Assembly (NCBI RefSeq): GCF_031877795.1
Contig: NC_133939.1
Span: 6,801,698 to 6,865,697, forward strand
DNA from: Strix aluco
Lineage: Eukaryota; Chordata; Aves; Strigiformes; Strigidae
Direction: 5' to 3'
DNA: 64,000 nt
The position numbers and the translations under genes are program-made. The notes under the pieces are model-generated. The model was not told the DNA's origin and ran no database searches. It was given only the letters and a program-made list of their open reading frames with translations. Shown in pieces: positions 15,129 to 26,650 of the stretch. Numbering within the stretch: the stretch's first letter is position 1; each line of letters begins with the position of its first letter.

Positions 15129-18100
15129 GCCACAGTTTTTATTTCTGTTATCCTCACTTCCATTTCATTTTCCTGTGTGTTTCTAAGCATATTATAAGAA
15201 GGCTTTCTGCAAACTGGGCTCAGAAAGTAGTTTCTTAATCTTCAAGCCAGTGTTTTTGCTGACATCCTTGGGCAATATATCCCTGACCTGTTAATATATA
15301 TAGTATTACTATAGCATTCAGCAGCTACACTCTGATGTATTTAAGAGATCAAACATGTTCGACATTGAAATTGTCACAATTCCATATTAACAAGTGATCA
15401 GACACTGTATAGGGGAAGCTGAGAAATTTCACAAGAATGGGATTTTTGAAGGGCAAGCTGCTAAGAGCTAATGAATTGAAATGTGAGGTAACAAACAGAG
15501 AACTTATAGACATGAGGTAACATGATGTAAGGCAGTTGAGAAGCTGTTCCAGTTATGAAGGACAAATTGGTAACAGTACTGAGATGGCTTCTTAAGTTAG
15601 GTGATGAGATAAATTGACGTCACACAATGAGTGAATTGAGTTGTTTATATCTTAAGCTTTGCTTGCCAGATTCTACAGTGATACATTTATGAAGTGGGGA
15701 AGAGAACACTCAGCACTGACATTACACCTCCCACCTTCAAAGGCTCCAGCAATTTTACTTAATTAAATTTTAGAGCCCTGGGAATGCAGTTAATCTTGAC
15801 TCTTCCTGGAAGGCTGCTAAACCCTGATGTTCCACCAGAGGGCCCATACAGCTTAAACAGATAACGTTGTGGTTGTGTATCATGTTAAACCTCCAGCCCA
15901 GAATGGTTTTTAGTAAATATCTAGCTGCACATAGACTACAATTTGAGTTTATATGTATATACTCTCTGTATATTTACAGTACTTACCATATGTATGTAGC
16001 TGATATAAGCAGGTTTTAGATGGGTAACTGACAGTCACAGGCTGTACTAATGCTCAGTTGCAAGGTCCACTGAAATGGGGCATTTCAAACTCTTATAAAC
16101 ATTTTAGAATCTATATTAAGAAAATATTCAAATGGAGTATAGCCCATTTTAGTCCTGACTGATTACTCTTTTTATCAGACTTAGCTCTAGCAACAACAGT
16201 AGCAATCCAACACTTTTAAGCTGGCACTAATATTAATGGCACCTAGAATGTTTGCAAAAAAAACCTCTATTTAAATCATGTCACCTCTCACTGCAAGTTA
16301 TTCTGTCATTAGCACAATGCGGATTTTTCTACTTGTTTGCAATTTTTATTTAACTGGAAGAACCTTTTGCTTTCATTATTATGGTACAGGTACAGGGGAA
16401 AGACTGGAATAAATCCTTCCAGGATGAGACAGCTCAGGACCTGAAACAGAACATGAACCTGCCTTTTCCTGATGGAGACTTCACTTCTTTACTAACTGCC
16501 AGAGTATTGCCCTTTCCTGTTCACAGTCAGTGACCAGCCCCAAGTACCCAGTGACAAGACAAGCTTCAGAATTGTGAGAGTAATGCTTCCCCTCCCACCA
16601 CCAGAAGGGAGCTTCCTGAATCCATATTTCAGACCATTTTATGTTTACTCCCCAGATTTCCTCCAGGACTGAGATAGTTAGAAATCTGTTTAAAATGAGA
16701 GTCCTGGCTCCTCATATGTTGCTTGGCTATGGATAGGAAGGCATTAAGGAAGATAAAGTTTGGAGATACAAGTTTTATCATGAGTGAGCAGCACTGGTCC
16801 TCTGTACTCCTTCCAGTATTTCCGCAGCTCAGGAGTACTATCTCATGACTCATTTGAGGTTCTAGGACCTGTCATCATCCAGTCTTGCCCTTAAGTTTCA
16901 TTAAGGAAACTTAACATGCCTTAAGGAAACAGGATAGAGCTAATCTACTGGAAAGCTGCTGTCTTCCTTGCCCTTCTCACTGTCTTTTACTAAAAAGATC
17001 TCAGTTTTGCTTTGTTGCATTTGTCTTACTCAAAACTTCCATGCTTCTAGCCCTACAAATAGCATCTTGGCATAACCAGAAATCCTAAAAGGAGCTACAG
17101 GGCCCTGAGCAGAATTCTTAACTGTCTGAGCAATCCTGCAAAATAGACCAGGTCATGTGATACTTTTGATTGTTTTGAACCTGCTGGCAATCCTGCATTA
17201 GTGCTTAGAGATTTCTTCAGCATCTAAGAAGACAGAAAAGCCTCCCTGATTTGCAGTGATCAGAGGATGCACTGTAAGCAGCTGGGTTTCTTGTGGTATT
17301 TGGTGGACTATTTCCATCTGGCTGGAATATTTCCCAGCATATTGCTCTGAGCTTTGTAGCACTTCATACTTATTCACAAAAGCTCTGCAGTATTTAGAGC
17401 CATTTCTTGCATGAGTTAGTCATTGCTGGACAGCCATCCATTAAAACCTCCCCTAGGATATAAAGAGCAGACAGATGTCTCCACTGGAACTGAAGGTGTG
17501 ACTACAGCACACATGTAAATGCACCCAAGCTACTGAAAGTTAACTAGTTTGTGTGCCAATAGCAGTAAAGCTATGGACTTCAGCTTAGGCTGTACAAACA
17601 ACACTGAGTAGCTTTGAAACTAATCTGGTAGCCAGCGTGCCTGCAGATACGTCACCCGATACCAGTGAGAGAAAAGACAGGACTGGCTGATCTCGACACA
17701 CTATGTTCTGGGGAATACGCAGCCTTTGTGTGTACTAAAGCAGCATTTTGCCTCATACTAAAGGAAGAAACTGGATCATATGAAAAATACGAGGCTTTCT
17801 CATGTGAAGGCCTATATGTGAAAGGATTCAGAATTTTAGTTTAGTTAAATGTAGATGGCCAAAAATGTAGCATTTATGTGAACCACACAGACCACACTAG
17901 CCTCAAAAAAAAACCAAACCAGGAAATCTTTTGAGAGAAAGCAACCATTTTTTGGCATACTCACTGATACATGGTGCTTGGGATTGGGTCAGCAACGTCC
18001 CAAGAATAGGAGTTCGCTGTATTCTCATACATCTGGTTCTTGTCCCAAGAAGTTTGGAGAGGTGTGAAAATGAAAACTGGCTGTGCTGAAAGTTAACCAG

Positions 18101-18399
18101 GCTCCTCTGATCATCAAGGAAGTTCAGCTCAGGTTTCAACCAGCAGCTCGCGGTTTGGCATGAGAGAGACTATTCTAGTTCATAGCAGGATGTAAACACC
18201 CTGCGTGAGCATTACTGTTCTTTGGAAGACCTCTGGCCACCTGCTTGAGCATTCATCCTTGCTCCTAGCTTATTAGAAGTGCCCTGGGATTTGACGAGGA
18301 GTGGCAGTAAACACATGTTTTGTTCTCTGTTCTAGATAGCCTTGAAATCTTTGCTATATAGGCCAGGAGAGAGGAAAAAAGCAAGCAGGCTTTCACACA

Positions 18400-18739
18400 T
18401 GTTGTTGAGGCTCTGCCCGAGAGCCTCACCCCACTTTACCTCAGGGTGTCCCAGCCAGCTCCACCCTGATTTACACTACAGCCCTTGTGCCCCAGCCCTG
18501 GGCACGCCAGAGCAGGGCCCTCAAGTTTGCTGGCAGATCCCCAGGGATCTCTGAAAAACACGTGTCCCCACAGATGCCGCCTGCACCCCGAGAGCCTTAC
18601 CGCAGTCCAGCACTGTGCCCCTCACAGGGCCTTCCACAACAATCCCCGTCCACCTTCCTGAAGGGTCCCTGCACAGCTTCCAGAGGGGTCTGTGGGGTGA
18701 ACGGCACTCCCTGCTGATGCCTGGGGAAGAGCCCAATTC
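18400..18739. other. G+C-rich shoulder of the CpG block, no recognised gene
   Basis: Open frames of 70-130 codons overlap on both strands here, as expected for G+C-rich DNA with few stop codons. None resembles a protein I know, and the composition (Pro, Ser, Arg, Gly) is typical of chance frames. It may be an exon flank or promoter shore. Confidence 0.3.
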
Positions 18740-18792
18740 TCTCCCTCCAACACCACCTCCGCCGGGCTGTGCTAGCCGGTGCCTGGCTCTCC

Positions 18793-18846
18793 TCAGTGAG
18801 GTGGGGGGCTGGAACGCTCGGCTGTAGCTGCTGCAATCGCCGCCAT
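18793..18846 (-). other. 17-codon open frame starting in the YY1 motif
   Basis: From the ATG inside the YY1 site the minus strand encodes MAAIAAATAERSSPPPH and then TGA. The Ala-rich start resembles many genuine N-termini from such promoters, but the frame closes after 17 codons and I see no good splice donor inside it. It may be a small upstream frame in a 5' leader or have no meaning. I do not recognise it. Confidence 0.15.
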
Positions 18847-18850
18847 CTTG
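18839..18850 (-). promoter_or_regulatory. YY1 binding motif overlapping an ATG
   Basis: The minus strand reads CAAGATGGCGGC, an exact match to the YY1 consensus. In YY1-type promoters this motif usually sits just downstream of the start site, in the sense orientation, and often overlaps the initiator codon. That orientation favours transcription on the minus strand. Confidence 0.55.
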
Positions 18851-18887
18851 GGCTGCATCCTCTCCTGAGGGCCGGGCGGGAAAACAG

Positions 18888-18893
18888 GTCAGC
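18888..18893 (+). other. Candidate splice donor below the CpG block start
   Basis: AAAACAG/GTCAGC on the plus strand gives a moderately good donor 38 nt after the YY1 motif. It could end the first exon of a plus-strand transcript that starts in the CpG block. The support is the motif alone. Confidence 0.25.
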
Positions 18894-19290
18894 GCCCTCA
18901 GACCCTTTCACAGCCCCCACCAGCCAAGGGGGCGCTGTCCCCGCGTCACCCAGGCCACCACGCTGTGGTGAGGCTCGCCAGCTCCCCTCTGAGAGCAACC
19001 CACGGCAGGCAGGAGCCTGGACCCACGCCGCTCTGGCTCCACTGAGGGTGCCGTGGTGAAAGTCGAAATCAGAGGCACAAGCTGCTCAGCTGAAAATAAT
19101 TGAGGCTAGCTGTTTGTAAGAAAGACTGTGTGACAGGGATTGAAACTCTTTGTGTGCTTGTGTGTAAGAGCGTTGTCCCTCAAACAGGGTTCGTTACCTG
19201 GTGTGCGAAAGCCAATCTCCCACACAAAGCCGAGATACCAGTTTATTCCATAGTTGTGCAAAGATGGGTGCTAGGTGGTAATTCCACAAA

Positions 19291-19304
19291 GCTAGCATGC
19301 TAGC
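19291..19304. repeat. Perfect 14-bp palindrome in the LTR
   Basis: GCTAGCATGCTAGC is identical on both strands. It lies about 50 bp upstream of the AATAAA of the LTR-like block, so near the expected R region, and may be part of the ancestral LTR. Confidence 0.7.
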
Positions 19305-19602
19305 ACAAAGGAACTACAGCCTGTTTATCCTACTACATGATTAGTAAAAACCTATTTAAGTTTACACTCATTGGTCCATAATTACCATTACATTTGCTAT
19401 TGGTTAGTTTTATTGAAATTAGCCTGGCTTGCTGTGTAAATTAGCACACATGCTTCTTGCTGGTGGGGGGCCAAGTTTTTTCAGTCTTGAATTGAGTCGG
19501 TGGTCGCAATATCCCACTGCTGCCTTTACTTCTCTGCCAGTTTCCACAGATTTTTGCTGACTTTATGCTTCTTGGGCAATCACCCAGCTTCTGGCCTAGC
19601 TG

Positions 19603-19677
19603 CTCACCTCCTGTCACTTCACCACTGAACTGTGGTGTGCTCACCTCCTATCACTTCACCTCCTATCACTTCACCAC
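19603..19677 (+). repeat. 15-bp minisatellite-like repeat in the LTR
   Basis: The unit TCACCTCCTATCACT occurs twice in tandem (19,641-19,670), followed by a partial unit. A third copy with one change (TCACCTCCTGTCACT) starts at 19,603. The repeat lies at the presumed 5' end of the LTR on the minus strand, where short U3 duplications are common. Confidence 0.8.
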
Positions 19678-19726
19678 ATCTCTTATGCCAGATTTAACTC
19701 TTAATTTATTTTCTTTATTTCTTCAG

Positions 19727-19827
19727 ACAGTTAAGACTTATGAAGATGGAACACTTTAAGATGTGTCTGGAAATTAGTACTTTTTTCAAGGAGTCGACCA
19801 GCTAATTTATAAAGCACGTTGTAAAAG
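19727..19827 (+). other. Candidate 101-nt non-coding exon
   Basis: A strong acceptor (TTTTCTTTATTTCTTCAG, ending at 19,726) and a fair donor (AAAAG/GTAGGG, at 19,828) bound 101 nt on the plus strand. All frames close quickly (one reads TVKTYEDGTL and then stops), so it would be non-coding. It could be exon 2 of a transcript from the CpG block 0.9 kb upstream. It begins about 50 bp past the presumed LTR end. Confidence 0.25.
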
Positions 19828-21843
19828 GTAGGGATGAGCCTCTGTTAAATAGCTAGATCAGGACTAATTCCTCAGAGAGGTGAGAACTTCTCTTCTTCTT
19901 AAACATGGCACTTCTCAAAGCAGTAAGTGTCTATGTTTAGAAACTAATCCATTTTCCAAATGACATACACTTGATAATCTCCTAACTACCTCAAGATAAG
20001 ATTGCAGTAGGTAGTATTTTGATCTCAGTATTCTGATTCTCCCAGTGGTCATTGATGGATAAGCCAGGTTCTCCCACACATAGGAGAAGAATTAGAGAAA
20101 TAGTGAATTTTGCCTCTATAAGCCTCTGATATAGGCTTATTAATAAATTCTTCATAAGCAGTAGGGCTTTTTGCTGAATAACAAATTTGCAGTGCTGGAA
20201 AATAGTAATTCATTAATGTCATATGAAACAGTAAAGCAATGTTGATTAGAGATCAAACTTAACATAGAATCCAAGTGACTTTAATATGTAATGTAGAATA
20301 TGGTAACTAAAATATAATACATAAAGCATATGTACATCAGATATGACATATATGAAAAATAGTTAACAAAATACGTTAAACAGCATATAAATGCATGTAT
20401 CTTAGTTACATAATAAATCATATATGTACTGAAAAGTTTATTAATCTGCTACTCAGATTTTTAAACAGTACCTGCTTCAGATTTCTTCCCTATTCTTGAA
20501 CTTAACAAGTTTGCACAAACCTTCTTTTTAGGTGTGTATACACACTCATTCTGCATGTATATGTATATGTACCATGCATGTACATTGTCCATCCAAGAGT
20601 GCCACTGGCCTTTATCCTTTTCGTTAAATAGAATGCAGAATATGTAACATTGTTGTCTCTTAAAAATCCCTCAGTTTACTTGCAACTTTACTGTGTATCC
20701 TGTGCATTTGCTGCAAAGCATAAGCATTTACAATATCTTGCCACCAAACGCTCCAACTTACTTAGAACAATGCAATATTGTAAGTGAAGCAAAATACTAC
20801 TCTAGGACTCGTTGCTAAGTTCACATCACTTACATTTGACTGGAATACCTGAACGCCATTTTAATACTTTGTTTTTGGAAGGAATATTTACCTGACAGTT
20901 CATGTGGGTCTGATATTTCTTCCTACGTTTTTTCCAGACATTTTTACTAGTATGAGATTATTTACACTCCAGTTCTGTAAAGGGGTGAGTGCTCTCTCCA
21001 TTCAAAGCAGTAAGTGGGGTTTTATTAAGGGTACCCGGGTAGCTGGTCTGTGTGCTGGGAGTTCCCGAAACACCTCTGAAACTTCAGTGAATTAAAAGGA
21101 GTATCAAGGATTGACATCTTTAACAAAATATAGCTTTTTAAAAAATAAATTTTCCAGAATGTTTTTCTACATTTTAGTGAACCATGAAATGGGAAAAAAA
21201 GTATTTTTTCCTCTTCAGAGTTTGTTTTAACACGATGATACTGTTCTTTTTTTAATTATTATTCTGATCTTATGTGTGGACACAACTGGTCACTGCTTCC
21301 ATTCTTGTAAAAACAGGACAGGAAATAGATGACCAGTTTCCTAGAAGCTGATCTGAAATTTTGTAGCCACAAAAGTCTGTGCAAGGTTTTTCATAATTCA
21401 TCTTAATTTTCTGTATTTTTCATTTAAAAATTAAAAAGCCATCTAACATCAAAGGGGAATGACAGTACGTTAGGCTGAAAACAGGCTGAAGGAACTTGTT
21501 CTCACAGCTACACACTGCATGAGAAACTGAATATTCAAATGTATGGATTCATTTCACCAGCATGTCTTCATTTCCTAAGGAGACATTGTTTGTGTAACAT
21601 AACAAGTTTAATTTAAAGATTTTCCTTCAAACTAGTTTACAGCTAATCTTGGTAAACACCTTATTCAGTATGATCTTGAGGAGGTAGATTTTCTGTTAGT
21701 TCTTTAACTGGAGAATGATTAAGCCCTGAAGATTTTTGAGCTTCCCCCAACATTGCACTACCAGTCATGCAATTCCACAGGGAGAACTAGAATAGACTGC
21801 CCACAGGCATTGTTTTGATGGTGTGTAATACAGTTGTTCTTTT
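19828..21843. other. Intergenic, A+T-rich
   Basis: Strongly A+T-rich at 20,270-20,600, with many ATAT/TATGTA words. A 10-bp palindrome TACCCGGGTA lies near 21,041. No coding or RNA gene is recognised. Confidence 0.6.
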
Positions 21844-21910
21844 GGCAGCATGGATTGAACCCAGGACCTTTGAATCTCAGAGGGCAATACACTTGTTGCT
21901 AGAACTAGGT
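21844..21910 (-). mobile_element. tRNA-like SINE remnant
   Basis: The minus strand reads AAAGGTCCTGGGTTCAATCC, a good match to the variable-arm and T-arm (B-box) part of a tRNA promoter. A degenerate anticodon-arm and D-arm region (TAGTTCTAGCAACAAGTG) precedes it. The A box is too eroded for a live tRNA gene, and no cloverleaf closes. It is best read as an ancient tRNA-derived SINE (MIR or AmnSINE class), subfamily not assigned. Confidence 0.45.
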
Positions 21911-24900
21911 ATGTCCATAATCTTAACAACTGCAGGTGGCTCATCAATCTACATGCCTCCCTGCCGCCCCCGACAGAAGAGTGTGCATGTGAAACTATGG
22001 GGCATGTGTGTCAATGCTAGGCCTGCCTAAGAGGCGTAAAAGCCCATCTTCCTCACTGCACTCATTCCCTGTGGTTTTTATCACAAGGGAACCACTGTCT
22101 GGGCACCGACAGTACCACAGCACCCCGCTTTAAAGTCAGTGAGGGAGCAGAAGAAGTTCTACAGAGGGAAGCTGTTTGCATCTCTCTGCATGAAGGGCAG
22201 AGACCACAAGGGAGGAGATATGGATACTTTTAATGTAAGCAGCAGCAGTGACTGGTAGCTCTGACAGATGAGTAGGACTTACAGGGAGAGGAGCAGCAGC
22301 AGGAGAAAGAAAACACCAATTTGCGAGATAAATAATGTTAGACACATCATTTGTTTCTCTGTGCCTGTAGCACAGGAGAAATAATAGTGTCCTTTGAAAT
22401 ACTCTATCCTTTGCTATGTAGCAGCAAAAGGTCTTTTCTCCTTCTGTTGCCTTTCTTTTCCTCTGTGATGTTGGTAACTCAACCTGAAATCCAGGGAAGA
22501 GATGTGCAGTATGCTACAGGGCTCAGAAGCTTTGCCTCTGCTCCCTTGAGGCTCTGGGCATTCTCTTACAAGAGTATTGGTGAGTGAAGATAGTGAAGGA
22601 CGCTAGTGTCGTAATCACAAAAGGAAAGGGATCACTTGTGTGAGGAACAACTAGTTTTTGTACAGACTGTCTGTTGCTGGAATGTTAAACCCTGTGTTTA
22701 TTATTATTTGATTAGCCCAAATCTAATGTGTCATTTAGTATTTCACAAAAGAATGCCTGCATGATGAACTGCTTGGCATTCCAGGCTGTTATAGTTTAAA
22801 TGGCAAATACTTAGCAGTCTTCATAGTTTTGTGCCATGGAAGAGGGTCTTGGGCACCTATAATCTATATTTTCAGGAGATACTTGTAGTAAATTGACTGC
22901 ATTCTGAAAGTCAACTTGTATTGGCAGTCTTGGAGTGGTGGAGAGAGAACCTCTCTCTTGGTAATCGTAGAGTAACACTGAGAAAGTGCATACCATACCT
23001 GGTGGACATGATTTTCTCTTACAGAATCATAGTCTTGATACATTATGTTTTTTTAAATCCAGATTCTGCAAAATGCAGACATCATTTTAATACTGTGGTT
23101 ATATATTCTTGGCATTATAAATTATTTAATGTAGAAATCATCTTAACTTTAGACATCAGAATTCTTGCATCTAATCTAAGGTCTATTTTACTGTCTATTG
23201 CCTTATATTGTCAATAGAGAGTGGAGTATTTCCAGTCTTTTTTCAACCTCTGTAGTTATTTGTCATCTTCTGTTTACTATAGACACAGCATAGACAGTTA
23301 CCTTCATGAATAAAGCTAAATTAGATTAATTCCTCCCCACTTCAGTGAATTTTAGAAGTAAGGTTACCTTCTTCTGTACCAAGGAGTGAAGATCACTGTT
23401 GAGTCAGAAAGGAATTATTTTTCCCTTGCTTCAGTCTTCAGCTTCGTAGGTCCTTTTTTCACTTTTCCCCAAGACAGCAAATCTCAGGGCAAAGACACCA
23501 TCTCAAAATACTATCTGAGGCAGGTTACTAGATGAGGAGGCTGTTAAAATCTCTTCAAACAGGGACAGATGGGACCATCTGATCATCTGGTTCCATCTAC
23601 AAGGCATAGTTGTTTTTTTCAATTTATTCTCAGAGTATAAAACACCCAAGACCAGATTCAAAATGGGGTATAAAAATAATGACTGTTCTGTTAAACTGAC
23701 TCCAAGAATGCCACAAAAAAAATGAAAACTGAGTTAACAGTGCATCCTACCTAGTACTTTGAGACTGGTTTTTAAATTGGAAAAAGAAGACTTTGTTTAA
23801 GTTAACTACAGCCATTATCACAGATATATAAACATATTTTCTCTCCTTTAAAACAGACTCAAATAAGTTATCTTTTTTGATGGTGATTTTCAAGTATACC
23901 TCTTTATCCTATTCAACATTTCTGCTACATGATAAACACATGTCTTTGGAGAATATATGGCATATTATATTATGCTTCCTGATATTTTTATTTGTATGTT
24001 TACAAAATACCTTTCCCCAAGCAGAAAATCTGCAGTCTAGAACCTTGTTGCTTTAAGATGGTTAAACAGTTGCCATAAATTATATAAAGCATTTCTGTAA
24101 AATTCAAGAAAAATTAGTACAACCAAAACCAATTTACCTCTTCATAACAACTGCCCAAGTGAATGCTCACTCTTCACATACCTGTGTTTTAAAAATATAG
24201 TGGCATTTCCAGTTGTTGTGTGGCAATGAGACAGAAATATGCTATCTTTTTTTCTTAAACCTCCTTGCCATGGCAAAAAAAAGAGTGTTAGTTACAAACC
24301 ATTTGCAAACATGGCTTCAGGGGTGTGTGGTTGTCAGGAACTCCTAACTATATTAGTCAGTTAGATAGGCTAGCATGATTTTCTGCTGCAACATCTCTGG
24401 TGGGATCTCTGGAGAGATATCCTCGCTGATTCTGATATCGATGTAATGTCATGGAACTATGTCATCCTATATTACACATGGCAGAGGGCAGCATCCATAT
24501 CTACAAATGGATTCTTCAGCGTTGCACCTGCAATATAAGCAAAAACATCTTAAGTGTTCACATATTTATTTCAGGTTTTTATTTAACAATATATTGTTGA
24601 AAGAGTGAACGAAGGAAAATAACTAAAACCAGAAATAGAAAATGGCTACCACCAGAGTGCAACCAGGGCCAGATTAGCAATGATACAAATATTTCTGCTT
24701 TTGATGATTTAAAGTAAGTAGTGTTTCAGTCACAAAATACTGCATTGCTTAGCATCAAAATCCATCTCTTCCTGGCACTCCAGTAGATCTTCTACTTAAT
24801 GGGCATCAAGGTATCTACTGCCATAACACACACTGTGAATACTCTTAGAGAGCAGAGGATGAAAATGCTGTGAAGTGTCGTTGCCTTGAGTTGTGGCACA

Positions 24901-26416
24901 AGAAAGTAAAGGAGCCCCACACCCCCCAAGCCAGATGCCAGCTCCCGCTCTCGTTTTGTCCTGCTTTCAAGTAACAAACCCCAATGTAGTTGCACCACAC
25001 CCTTCAAAGCTACCTGTGGTGGCTCTTTGTGGAATAGGAAATGAACTTTCCATGCTGGTGAGGACAAACAAGTCTACAGTAACTTGTCAACTTTGTACCA
25101 TATGCCATCTGCATCTACCTGCAAGTGTCTTTTTATCAGGAGTTTTGTCATTAACCTTCTGAATTTTCATGAAATAAGTAAAGCACTCCCCAAGAGCCCT
25201 CACCACTCCTAAAAATGTGGTTATATTTTTTTCATTATTCTTCCCAGTGATGCAGCTCAGTAGTTTCCCAGTCTTTTTGCAGAGGAACCTCACCTTGAGG
25301 AACTGAAGATGGAGACCTGTGATCAGTTCTGTTTGGCTTTAGTATTCTCCCACCAGCTGCAGCTTTCCCATTCTACCTCCTACCAAGCCCAGACCTCTCA
25401 GTCTTTCTTTTCTTTGACACTCTCCCGTTCCCTTCCTGTGACGTCTCTGTCTCTGCTGCTGGCTCAGACAGCAGTGACACTAAAAATTAGCAAATAGATT
25501 TGGACAGATCAATCTGTTTCTCTCTGGTGTCATTCATGTGTCCTCTTCCAGGTCTGGCAGAGTCCTTTGCCAGAGCTCATCTAAGTGACTTACTTCGTGG
25601 GTTGGAAGGCACTAATTTAAAGAAGTCCAGGATTAGATGTTGAATGAAGCAACAGAGGAAAGAATATACGTGCTCCTCCTCCAGGCAGTTCTTGCAAAGG
25701 ACCTGCCTTAGGTAGTCCTAAAAAATAGTATCAGACCAGCTGGAATGGATGTCTCTGGTGTACTGAGACTTACAAGCTCTTGTAGATGTAATTCAGAGTA
25801 TGGCTATTGCTGCACTCTTGATTCCCTCATGCCAGCTGCTAACCTCTGCCCATTGTGAGGAGGAGCGACAGAAATGTGATCGGACAGGCCTAGGAGGGCA
25901 GCCTGCCTGATGAACAGGGCAGGGCATTCCCATGAGGGGACACATTCACCAAATTCACTTCTATCAGCAGGAGTTCACTCTTAATATGTTCTCAGTCCAA
26001 GCCCTTAGGTAAAAAACAGTTATTGCCCTCATATTATCTTTATTTACATTTCAGTTTATATAAATGGAAGACACTTCTGTACTCCTTCAATACTTAAGTG
26101 GTTATTTTTACTCAGAAACTCATACTAGGGTCTCTTGTAGACAATCAGTCTGTCAGCTTCCCTAGGCAGTAGCAGAAATGGCTCCCCAGTTCGTGCCCAT
26201 GTTCCAAGTGGCCTGCTCCCTGACCCAGGCACACTTCTCAAGCAGGGAGGAGGCCTAATCCTTCAGGAATCCAAAACACAAATACTGCAGTGGTATTTGG
26301 CAGGCCAGCACAGGAATTTGTGATACTCATAGGCTTACTACAGTTTATTTTCCTTGATCTGGAGGCTGTTTTTCCACCGGTTAAAAGTGACTGATGAGCC
26401 AGTTTGCCCCCTTTAG
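21911..26416. other. Intergenic with one CR1-like fragment
   Basis: Apart from the CR1-like piece at 23.6 kb nothing is recognised. A phrase GGGTTGGAAGGCACT near 25,600 recalls CR1 but is too short to call. Open frames here are under 100 codons. Confidence 0.55.
23561..23600 (+). mobile_element. CR1-like 3'-end fragment
   Basis: GGGACC followed shortly by GATCATCTGGTTCCA resembles the 3' end of sauropsid CR1 LINEs (GGGACC...GATCATCTAGTTCCA). The match is short and degenerate, with no recognisable 8-bp terminal repeat, so it is only a probable old fragment. Confidence 0.35.
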
Positions 26417-26650
26417 CACTGGACAGGACAGCCTGGAAGCTGCCAGAGCACTCCCTGCTGCCGGTGCTGCAAAGCAGGGCTCCCGCGGGAGACAAAGCCC
26501 TGGGCCTGGCAGGGGAGCGTGGGCACCTACTGACTGATGTCAGGCTTCCAGTCCCTGGGTGCGTTACCTCTGTGGCTCTGCCACAGCAGCCTCAGGCAGC
26601 CAGGTCCTTGCTGCAGTACTTCACATAATAAATATGTTTCCTTGGCTGGG
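26417..26650 (+). other. Candidate terminal non-coding exon with poly(A) signal
   Basis: A G+C-rich island of about 200 bp follows a plausible acceptor (TTTGCCCCCTTTAG, ending at 26,416) and ends in a perfect AATAAA at 26,627-26,632, with GU-rich sequence (TTTGTATGTC) about 25 nt later. A 74-codon open frame covers it but matches nothing I know. It could end a plus-strand lncRNA. Chance co-occurrence is possible. Confidence 0.25.

Larger units (their letters stand above)
10234..18399. other. Intergenic, no gene seen apart from simple repeats
   Basis: A+T-rich, with the homopolymer and A/C-rich tracts listed separately. Conserved ARHGEF4 exons were looked for on the minus strand, because that gene is the expected downstream neighbour of AMER3, but none was recognised. 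Exons shorter than about 50 codons could be missed by eye. Confidence 0.55.
18740..19060. promoter_or_regulatory. CpG-rich promoter-like block with YY1 motif
   Basis: About 320 bp with roughly 65% G+C and about 20 CpGs counted by eye, against A+T-rich flanks. It contains GGGCGG (GC box) and GCCGCCATCTTG (18,839-18,850), the canonical YY1 site typical of TATA-less promoters. On the minus strand the YY1 motif overlaps an ATG. On the plus strand a donor, ACAG/GTCAGC, follows at 18,888. Transcription could run either way. From vertebrate synteny as I recall it, ARHGEF4 lies below AMER3 on the same strand, so a distant ARHGEF4 promoter is one option and a lncRNA promoter another. Confidence 0.5.
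19192..19678 (-). mobile_element. Solo-LTR-like remnant of an endogenous retrovirus
   Basis: Read on the minus strand the block has LTR architecture. It has an upstream U3-like part with two CCAAT-type motifs (one at 19,370-19,374), then AATAAA (19,242-19,247), then a GT-rich U5-like tail ending in GGTAAC at 19,192, close to the usual GGTAACA terminus. The 5' end is placed at TGTGGTGAAG (19,678), giving about 487 bp, but this end is uncertain. I found no matching target-site duplication and no gag, pol or env sequence beside it, so it looks like an old solo LTR. The subfamily is not assigned; class II or III avian ERV is a guess. Confidence 0.5.
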
